Below, one piece after another: positions 1-4,900 of a DNA stretch of 7,160 nucleotides (position 1 is the first letter of the stretch; each line of letters starts with the position of its first letter). Location: the NCBI GenBank assembly GCA_002341815.1, contig DDOT01000169.1, forward strand, positions 1,099 through 8,258, read 5' to 3'. The stretch comes from Thiobacillus sp. UBA2487. Lineage in GTDB: Bacteria > Pseudomonadota > Gammaproteobacteria > Burkholderiales > Sulfuriferulaceae. Under the pieces are notes generated by a model. The model was not told the origin of the DNA. It did no database searches and was given only the letters and a program-made list of their open reading frames with translations. Made by a program: the position numbers and the translations under genes.

Positions 1-298
1 AGCGATCGAGCACCGCCACCATGCGTGCTACCCCGCGTTTATGGCGACGCACCATGCGTTCGAGACCATAAAATAGTTCATCCCAGTCGCTGTTGGCCGG
101 CGGTAATTCGGCCAGATCGCCTGCGCCGAGCCAATCGGACAGAATCGCCATGTGGCGTAAATGACGCACAATCAAATACAGCAACGCAGCAATGACGAAC
201 AACAACGCCCACACCAAACCGGCAAACACGCCAATCACCGAGGCGAAAGCCAGCAATGCCAGCACTTGAAAGATGGGGTGCCACCAGAAATCAGACAA
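1..298 (-). CDS. phoR: Phosphate regulon sensor histidine kinase PhoR, N-terminal part (cut by window edge)
   Basis: PhoR is the inner-membrane sensor kinase that phosphorylates PhoB when phosphate is scarce. Only the first 99 codons are in the window. Residues about 9-44 are one long hydrophobic stretch that can form two membrane spans with almost no periplasmic loop, which is typical of PhoR. After it come a basic patch and a cytoplasmic linker containing SDWLGAGDL and DWDELFYGLERMVRRHKR, which resembles the [20 protein letters not shown] stretch of E. coli PhoR as I recall it. The PAS, HisKA and ATPase domains would lie beyond position 1. I chose a TTG start at 298: GAGGT sits 5 bases upstream, and an in-frame TGA at 304-302 excludes any longer form. 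The next start in frame (GTG, codon 12) falls inside the hydrophobic stretch. It lies 59 bases downstream of phoB with no hairpin terminator between, so the two are probably co-transcribed. Confidence 0.88.
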   Translation of the reverse strand, partial: MSDFWWHPIFQVLALLAFASVIGVFAGLVWALLFVIAALLYLIVRHLRHMAILSDWLGAGDLAELPPANSDWDELFYGLERMVRRHKRGVARMVAVLDR

Positions 299-303
299 AA
301 CTC

Positions 304-308
304 ACCTC
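304..308 (-). promoter_or_regulatory. Ribosome binding site of phoR, decides the TTG start
   Basis: GAGGT on the minus strand lies 5 bases before TTG at 298. The TGA stop in the phoR frame overlaps this site, so translation in this frame cannot begin further upstream. Confidence 0.7.
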
Positions 309-357
309 GTATAGCGCACCTGCCGGAGCGGTCGCATTCAACACACGAAAAGACGGA

Positions 358-1047
358 TTATAGCTGGGCAGACAGACGATAACCGGCACCGCGCACGGTT
401 TCAATCAGGCTTTCGTGTCCGGATGCTTCCAACGCCAGGCGCAAGCGGCGAATATGGACATCAACCGTCCGTTCTTCCACAAACACATGATCGCCCCACA
501 CGTGATCCAGCAACTGGGCGCGTGAATACACCCGTTCGGGGTGGGTCATTAAGAAATGCAGCAAACGAAACTCGGTGGGGCCTAAATCCAGCGGTGTGTT
601 GTTGCCAATCACCCGATGGCTGATCGGATCAAGGCTCAAGCCGCGAATTTCAACGCGGTCTTCGGTCATTTGCGGGGCGCGCCGTCGCAAGACAGCCTTG
701 ATGCGCGCCGACAGTTCGCGTGGCGAAAAGGGTTTGGTAATGTAATCGTCGGCGCCGGTTTCCAGACCCAACACCTTGTCGCGCTCATCGCCGCGCGCTG
801 TCAACATAATGATCGGCACATTTTTCATGCGGGCGTCGGCGCGAAAAATGCGCGCCAGTTCCATACCGCTCATGCCGGGCAGCATCCAATCCAGCAACAG
901 TAAATCCGGCAATGATTCGCGCGTCATGATCAGCGCTTGTTCTGCCGAATCGGCACACAGCACCACATGCCCACCTTGTGTTAGATTAAACTTGACCAGT
1001 TCCTGAATCGCTGCCTCATCTTCCACCAGTAATATTGTGGCTGCCAT
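358..1047 (-). CDS. phoB: Phosphate regulon response regulator PhoB (OmpR/PhoB family)
   Basis: PhoB is the DNA-binding regulator phosphorylated by PhoR; it binds Pho boxes and activates phosphate-scavenging genes. The product is 229 residues, the same length as E. coli PhoB. The receiver domain spans about 1-120, with the acidic pair E9/D10, the phosphoacceptor D53 in LLLLDWMLPG, T83 in IIMLTAR and K105 in ITKPFSPREL. The winged-helix domain spans about 130-229, and its recognition helix EERTVDVHIRRLRLAL carries R193, H198 and R201 at the positions used for DNA contact in E. coli PhoB. I chose ATG at 1047 because GAGGT lies just upstream and the -10 box is placed correctly for it. A longer reading from TTG at 1104 would translate through the Pho box and the -10, so I rejected it. 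phoR follows downstream. The promoter carries Pho boxes, which points to autoregulation. Confidence 0.97.
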   Translation of the reverse strand: MAATILLVEDEAAIQELVKFNLTQGGHVVLCADSAEQALIMTRESLPDLLLLDWMLPGMSGMELARIFRADARMKNVPIIMLTARGDERDKVLGLETGADDYITKPFSPRELSARIKAVLRRRAPQMTEDRVEIRGLSLDPISHRVIGNNTPLDLGPTEFRLLHFLMTHPERVYSRAQLLDHVWGDHVFVEERTVDVHIRRLRLALEASGHESLIETVRGAGYRLSAQL

Positions 1048-1051
1048 ATTT

Positions 1052-1056
1052 ACCTC
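1052..1056 (-). promoter_or_regulatory. Ribosome binding site of phoB
   Basis: GAGGT on the minus strand is followed by AAAT and then ATG at 1047. It supports the 229-residue form of PhoB over the longer reading. Confidence 0.75.
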
Positions 1057-1069
1057 GCCGGATTGGCTT

Positions 1070-1075
1070 ATAATA
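1070..1075 (-). promoter_or_regulatory. -10 box of the phoB promoter
   Basis: TATTAT on the minus strand matches the sigma-70 -10 consensus at 5 of 6 positions. It lies 11 bp downstream of the last Pho half-site. There is no good -35 hexamer at the usual spacing; as at known PhoB-activated promoters, the Pho box takes that place. Transcription would begin near 1062-1064, giving a leader of about 16 bases before the phoB ATG. Confidence 0.7.
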
Positions 1076-1086
1076 GGTCGTATCAT

Positions 1087-1115
1087 ATGACGGATAAATG
1101 ACAAGTTGATGACAA
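1087..1115 (-). promoter_or_regulatory. Pho box with three half-sites, phoB promoter
   Basis: On the minus strand there are three 7-bp repeats: TTGTCAT (1115-1109), TTGTCAT (1104-1098) and CCGTCAT (1093-1087), separated by the 4-bp AT-rich spacers CAAC and TTAT. Each differs from the consensus half-site CTGTCAT at one base. The 11-bp step is the spacing at which PhoB dimers bind head to tail along one face of the helix. The third repeat ends 11 bp from the -10 box. This implies that PhoB-phosphate activates its own operon. Confidence 0.88.
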
Positions 1116-1138
1116 TTTTTCAAATCAGCCTCCCCTGT

Positions 1139-1167
1139 TTGACAATTATCTGTCATTTGTCTGTTAA
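1139..1167 (+). promoter_or_regulatory. Candidate sigma-70 promoter for tsaD
   Basis: A perfect -35 hexamer, TTGACA (1139-1144), is followed after 17 bp by TGTTAA (1162-1167), which matches the -10 consensus at only 3 of 6 positions. The strong -35 and correct spacing favour a promoter, while the weak -10 leaves doubt. The predicted leader to the tsaD ATG at 1219 is about 45 bases. The spacer and -10 are overlapped by a Pho-box-like pair. Confidence 0.35.
1150..1167 (+). promoter_or_regulatory. Second Pho-box-like site, oriented toward tsaD
   Basis: The half-site CTGTCAT (1150-1156, full consensus) is followed by TTGT and CTGTTAA (1161-1167, 5 of 7), so the 11-bp step of a Pho box is kept. 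It reads on the strand opposite to the phoB Pho box and lies 34 bp from it. No good -10 box stands 10-11 bp downstream, so it does not look like a classic activating site. It overlaps the candidate tsaD promoter, which would suit repression. It could also extend PhoB binding across the divergent region. Confidence 0.5.
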
Positions 1168-1218
1168 CCCTGATTTTGTACCCATTCGCGAGATGATTGC
1201 ACAGGAATAAAACCTATC

Positions 1219-2232
1219 ATGCTGGTACTTGGAATTGAATCATCTTGCGATGAAACCGGTTTGGCCTTGTATGACACCGAGCGGGGATTGCTGGCGCATG
1301 CCTTGCATAGCCAGATTGCCTTACATGCCGAATATGGCGGGGTGGTGCCGGAACTTGCATCGCGCGACCATATTCGTTACATGGTGCCGCTGGCACGCCA
1401 AGTGATTGCGCATGCCGGCTGCCAATTGGCTGATATCGATGGCATTGCCTACACCAGCGGTCCCGGTCTGGCCGGTGCGTTGCTGGTGGGCAGCGCCTTT
1501 GCACACGCCTTGGCGGTGGCGCTCAATCTGCCCATACTGGGGGTTCATCATCTGGAAGGCCATTTGCTGTCACCGTTATTGTCGGCCAATCCGCCCGATT
1601 TTCCGTTTGTGGCATTGCTGGTGTCCGGTGGACACACCCAACTGATGGACGTACAAGGCATTGGCGAGTATGTTTTGCTGGGAGATACGCTGGATGACGC
1701 TGCCGGTGAAGCCTTCGACAAAACCGCGCAATTATTGGGACTGGACTACCCCGGCGGTGCCGCGCTATCGGCATTGGCGCAACAAGGCGACTTGCAGCGC
1801 TTCAGCCTGCCCCGACCGTTACTGCATTCAGGCGACTTGAATTTTAGTTTTAGCGGATTGAAAACCGCTGTCCTCAATCTGGTGCGCAAACACCCGGATA
1901 CAGCTAGCCGTGCCGACATTGCCGCGGCCTTCCAAGCCGCAATGTGCGATGTGTTGGTGGCCAAATCGTTAAGCGCGCTCAAACAACAGCGCAGATCGCA
2001 GTTAGTGGTGGCCGGCGGGGTGGGCGCCAATCAGCCCTTACGCCAGGCATTGACCCGAGAAGTGACCCAGCGCAAGGGCTGCGTGTATTTTCCGGAACTA
2101 CAATTTTGCACAGACAACGGGGCGATGATTGCCTTCGCCGGAGCGATGCGCTTGTTGCATACCCGGGAACCCGCCGGGCCGTTTAGCGTAAAGCCGCGTT
2201 GGGCGTTGAACAGTCTGCCGGCGCTGCGTTAA
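1219..2232 (+). CDS. tsaD: tRNA N6-threonylcarbamoyladenosine transferase subunit TsaD (Kae1/Qri7 family)
   Basis: TsaD works with TsaB and TsaE in the cytoplasm to move the threonylcarbamoyl group from threonylcarbamoyl-AMP to A37 of ANN-decoding tRNAs, a modification needed for accurate translation. The product is 337 residues, the usual family length. It has the ASKHA-fold N-terminal motif [10 protein letters not shown] (residues 4-13), the metal-binding histidines H111 and H115 in HHLEGHL, the VSGGHTQL loop, [29 protein letters not shown] and [12 protein letters not shown], plus the metal-binding aspartate at about 299 in CTDNGAM. Start: ATG at 1219 with AGGA 12 bases upstream, a slightly long spacing; the family motif begins at residue 4, so little freedom remains. 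It diverges from phoB. Its last 50 bases overlap the 3' end of the convergent TPR gene. No rpsU lies beside it, unlike the arrangement in many gammaproteobacteria. Confidence 0.97.
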   Translation: MLVLGIESSCDETGLALYDTERGLLAHALHSQIALHAEYGGVVPELASRDHIRYMVPLARQVIAHAGCQLADIDGIAYTSGPGLAGALLVGSAFAHALAVALNLPILGVHHLEGHLLSPLLSANPPDFPFVALLVSGGHTQLMDVQGIGEYVLLGDTLDDAAGEAFDKTAQLLGLDYPGGAALSALAQQGDLQRFSLPRPLLHSGDLNFSFSGLKTAVLNLVRKHPDTASRADIAAAFQAAMCDVLVAKSLSALKQQRRSQLVVAGGVGANQPLRQALTREVTQRKGCVYFPELQFCTDNGAMIAFAGAMRLLHTREPAGPFSVKPRWALNSLPALR

Positions 2233-4678
2233 TTAACTGTTGCATATGCACATCCAAGGCCGCGTAGATTGCTTCTACATACGGATTTTTAAACGTCAGG
2301 CGGGATTCTTTCAATTCTGCATGAACCAGCATGGTGGCGTTGGCCTCAAACAGCAACACCTGCCCGTCCGGCATGATGCCCAAATCGGCTCCGGCAAAAT
2401 CCAGCCCGATACGCTGACCGATTGACCGCACCACACGCATGACATCCGCCCCCAATGCTACTGCGGGATCAGCCAAAAAGCGTTGTTCCTCGGCCAACTT
2501 CCAGTCCACCAACATGTCTGCGGTGGCATAGTGCACCATCCAATGCGCGGAGATCGCCAAATGGTAAGGGAACGGCTCGCCATTGATAAACACAAACCGG
2601 TATTTGCGATACCAACCATCGGCCGAGCGGTAATCGAACCACGCGGTCAGGTATAAATCCTGACCGGGAAACGCTGCGTGCAAATCGGGTTGTTGTTCCA
2701 GATTATCCAACCTGAACAGCCCTTCACCACCATGCGAACCCATCGGTCGCACCAGTAATGGCCAAGTCAGGTCATCGGGCAACGCTGCATGCTGGTGAAC
2801 GCGCCAAACCGGCGGGATCAACAAGCCCGGAATATCGCCAAACAATTGTTCCACATGATCGCGGGCGGTGCGCGCCACAGCGTGTGGTGGATTCATGATG
2901 GGGCGTTGGCAATGCTGCATAAAACCTTCGACCAGATCAGCGTACTGACTGGTCATGTCCGGCTCGCCCATGGCATTGAATACAATATCGTAAGCCGGTA
3001 ATTGTGGCGATTCTGGCTGTTCGTCATACTCGATCATCCATTCCACCGTATTGTTACGGGCCACGGGAAACAAATGCGAAAACGGCACATTCCCCTTTTC
3101 GGTGCCCAACAATACCAGCACCGTGCGCACCACACCGGGGTGTTTTTCTTCAAACCAGCACTGACGACTGTACGCAGCATCCATGTGAAACCGCGCGTCG
3201 GCCATACGCCCTTCACGAATCAACAATGCGGCCAGATTGCGGTGCGCCACCACCAGATCGGGTTGCAATGTCAGCGCATGCCGATAGATAGCAACCGCTT
3301 CATCGTAACGCTCCAGCAAGGAATATAAAATCGCCAGATTGCAATGCGCTTCGGCCGAGTCGGGACGCAATGCCAGCACCCGCTGGTAACTGGCTTCCGC
3401 TGCCGGATAATTACCGGCATCTTTCTGCGCATTTCCTTGATTATTCAAGGCTTCGATATAATCGTCTTTCAGACGCAAGGCCTCGGCATACTCAGCCAAC
3501 GCAGCATCGATATCGCCACAGGCATGTAATACGCTCGCCAGATTGTAGTGCAATGCCGGTGTGGTTGCGTCAATCGCCAATGCCTTGCGATACGCCAGAA
3601 TGGCCTCGGCAGTCTGGTCGGCGGCATGCAGAACGCAGCCCAAATTGTTCAACGGTTCAATAGCTTGCGGCATGAGTTCATGCGCGCGCTGCCAACAAGC
3701 GATGGATGCCGTCACATCACCCCGGTCTTGGTACACACCGGCCAAGGCCGCCCATGCTTCGGCATAATCCGGATCAATGGCAACGGCATCACGATAGGCA
3801 GCAATGGCCGCAGCATGCTCACCAACCGTTTTCAACACATGGCCAAGGTTGTTGTGCATGCCTGCATTGCCCGGCATCAAGGCAATCGCTTCGCGATAAT
3901 AGCCGATGGCCGTGCGGGCATCTCCCTGTTCTTTCAACACATTGCCCAGATTATTCCAGGCTTCTGCATAACCGGGACGCTGGGCAATCGCCAGACGAAA
4001 TTGCGCCTCAGCTTCCGGTAATTGTCCCACACGTTGCAATGCACTGCCCAAATTGGCATGCGCTTCCGGATAAACCGGTTGCATGGCCAATGCTCGCTGA
4101 TACATGGCAATGGCTTCATCCAGCGCATGCTGTTCCTGCAACAAATTGGCCAGATTATAACAAACCACCGGATTATCAACAGACTGCAACGCCAAACGGT
4201 ATTGTTCAGCGGCCTCCCCATGTTTTCCCTGGTCTTTCAACACATTCGCCAGATTGTTACGCGCCTCGACATGCTCGGGATGCAGGGCCAGTGCTTGACG
4301 ATAACTCGCTTCCGCTGCCGGCAAGTCAGCCAATAGCTGCTGCACCACGCCCAGTCCGACTGCAAACAGCACATTGTCGGGCTCAAGTCCAAGTGCCTCG
4401 GTCATAGATTCGCGTGCGCGCGCCAGGTGCGATCGCGCCTGATCAATCAAGCCGGATAAATACCAGGCATCCGCCCGTTGCGGCGCAATCGCCAACACTT
4501 TTCGATATCCCGCCCAAGCAGCATCCAACTGCCCGGCCTGATGCAACGCCAGCGATTCACGCATCAAGCCGACGGGGTCAACCCGCACGCCAGTCGCCAA
4601 ACAACAATGTTTATATTTCTTGCCACTTCCGCAAGGACATGGATCATTTCTGCCCACACTTGCCCGCCATGATTCCAT
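2183..4678 (-). CDS. SEC-C / TPR-array / ATP-grasp fusion protein of unknown function
   Basis: The product is 831 residues with three parts. Residues 8-26 are a SEC-C zinc motif ([19 protein letters not shown]; likely ligands C14, C16, H24 or C25, C26), as at the C terminus of SecA. Residues about 34-505 hold about fourteen consecutive 34-residue TPR units with the pattern EAxxNLGxxL...AxxxYxxALxLxP. Residues about 515-815 look like an ATP-grasp module: a pre-domain ([23 protein letters not shown]), the loop [15 protein letters not shown] (641-655), the conserved [21 protein letters not shown]765 in FAGADLG, and E778-A-N780 in [12 protein letters not shown], matching the metal-binding E-x-N of the superfamily. 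No signal peptide or membrane span is seen, so it is probably cytoplasmic. ATP-grasp enzymes join a carboxylate to an amine, thiol or similar group through an acyl phosphate; the substrate here is unknown. Start: ATG at 4678, with AAGGA 9 bases upstream and an in-frame TAA just before. The 3' end overlaps tsaD by 50 bp. I infer that the TPR array selects a protein or peptide partner. Confidence 0.92.
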   Translation of the reverse strand: MESWRASVGRNDPCPCGSGKKYKHCCLATGVRVDPVGLMRESLALHQAGQLDAAWAGYRKVLAIAPQRADAWYLSGLIDQARSHLARARESMTEALGLEPDNVLFAVGLGVVQQLLADLPAAEASYRQALALHPEHVEARNNLANVLKDQGKHGEAAEQYRLALQSVDNPVVCYNLANLLQEQHALDEAIAMYQRALAMQPVYPEAHANLGSALQRVGQLPEAEAQFRLAIAQRPGYAEAWNNLGNVLKEQGDARTAIGYYREAIALMPGNAGMHNNLGHVLKTVGEHAAAIAAYRDAVAIDPDYAEAWAALAGVYQDRGDVTASIACWQRAHELMPQAIEPLNNLGCVLHAADQTAEAILAYRKALAIDATTPALHYNLASVLHACGDIDAALAEYAEALRLKDDYIEALNNQGNAQKDAGNYPAAEASYQRVLALRPDSAEAHCNLAILYSLLERYDEAVAIYRHALTLQPDLVVAHRNLAALLIREGRMADARFHMDAAYSRQCWFEEKHPGVVRTVLVLLGTEKGNVPFSHLFPVARNNTVEWMIEYDEQPESPQLPAYDIVFNAMGEPDMTSQYADLVEGFMQHCQRPIMNPPHAVARTARDHVEQLFGDIPGLLIPPVWRVHQHAALPDDLTWPLLVRPMGSHGGEGLFRLDNLEQQPDLHAAFPGQDLYLTAWFDYRSADGWYRKYRFVFINGEPFPYHLAISAHWMVHYATADMLVDWKLAEEQRFLADPAVALGADVMRVVRSIGQRIGLDFAGADLGIMPDGQVLLFEANATMLVHAELKESRLTFKNPYVEAIYAALDVHMQQLINAAPADCSTPNAALR
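3164..4579 (-). repeat. 102-bp-period coding repeat (about 14 TPR units)
   Basis: The TPR region is built of units exactly 34 codons long with no visible insertion between them, for example units starting at residues 205, 239, 273, 307, 341, 375, 409 and 443. At DNA level this is an imperfect tandem array with a 102-bp period. The units have diverged, especially at third positions, so it is an old protein-level repeat and not a recent expansion. Confidence 0.85.
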
Positions 4679-4900
4679 TGTGGATATTCCTTAAAAAAAT
4701 CAGGTGGATTTCACAAAACCTATTTACTTACATCGCCATAAAGCGGACAATTCGCCACAAAACCTGCCAATGTGCATTCATGAAAAGAGCAGATTCAATT
4801 GCCCACGCATACGTTTTGACCGTGAATAATAGCAACTTTCGTTGCGCTTGTCCGAGTCGTTGCGTATGAAAAATCCGACTGTTTGCCTGATGATCACACA
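4679..4900. promoter_or_regulatory. Divergent intergenic region with weak promoter candidates both ways
   Basis: This gap must hold promoters for both the SEC-C/TPR/ATP-grasp gene (leftward) and the GGDEF-EAL gene (rightward). Leftward, TTGTCC (4750-4745) and TAAATA (4726-4721) stand 18 bp apart. Rightward, TTGCGC (4842-4847) and TATGAA (4865-4870) stand 17 bp apart. All are partial matches and are only suggestions. I see no Pho box, hairpin terminator or riboswitch here. Confidence 0.3.
4712..4765. repeat. 10-bp direct repeat, copies 44 bp apart
   Basis: CACAAAACCT occurs at 4712-4721 and again at 4756-4765. The 44-bp offset is about four helical turns, so both copies would face the same side of the DNA. 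They flank the leftward promoter candidate and could be operator half-sites, but two short AT-rich copies can arise by chance. Confidence 0.35.

Noticed and set aside
299..357. Possible terminator between phoB and phoR
   Set aside because: No stem with a T-run is visible in the 59-base gap on the minus strand. Read-through from phoB to phoR is more likely.
1048..1104. Longer phoB reading from TTG 1104 adding 19 residues
   Set aside because: It would translate the Pho half-sites and the -10 box. ATG 1047 has a good GAGGT site and gives the standard 229-residue PhoB.
2228..2250. Two adjacent 10-bp palindromes, GTTAATTAAC and TGCATATGCA, near the tsaD stop
   Set aside because: They lie within the ATP-grasp gene's coding tail, are AT-rich and short, and have no U-tract typical of a terminator. 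Probably chance.
3706..4407. 233-codon open frame on the plus strand opposite the TPR array
   Set aside because: Its product is low-complexity (rich in His, Pro, Gln) and matches no family I know. It follows from the biased, periodic codons of the TPR gene on the other strand.
3164..4579. Regular 102-bp repeats as a CRISPR array or satellite
   Set aside because: The period equals 34 codons, the frame stays open throughout and the units spell TPR consensus. There are no identical repeats with unique spacers.
4414..4869. 151-codon plus-strand open frame spanning the 5' end of the TPR gene and the intergenic gap
   Set aside because: Two thirds of it is antisense to the SEC-C and TPR codons, and the sequence has no recognisable domain or ribosome site. 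Only its last 29 codons are discussed as a weak separate candidate.
4883..4900. TTG 4883 as the start of the GGDEF-EAL gene
   Set aside because: It adds six residues outside any domain and has no ribosome binding site. ATG 4901 is preferred, though its own ribosome site is also poor, so the choice is not certain.
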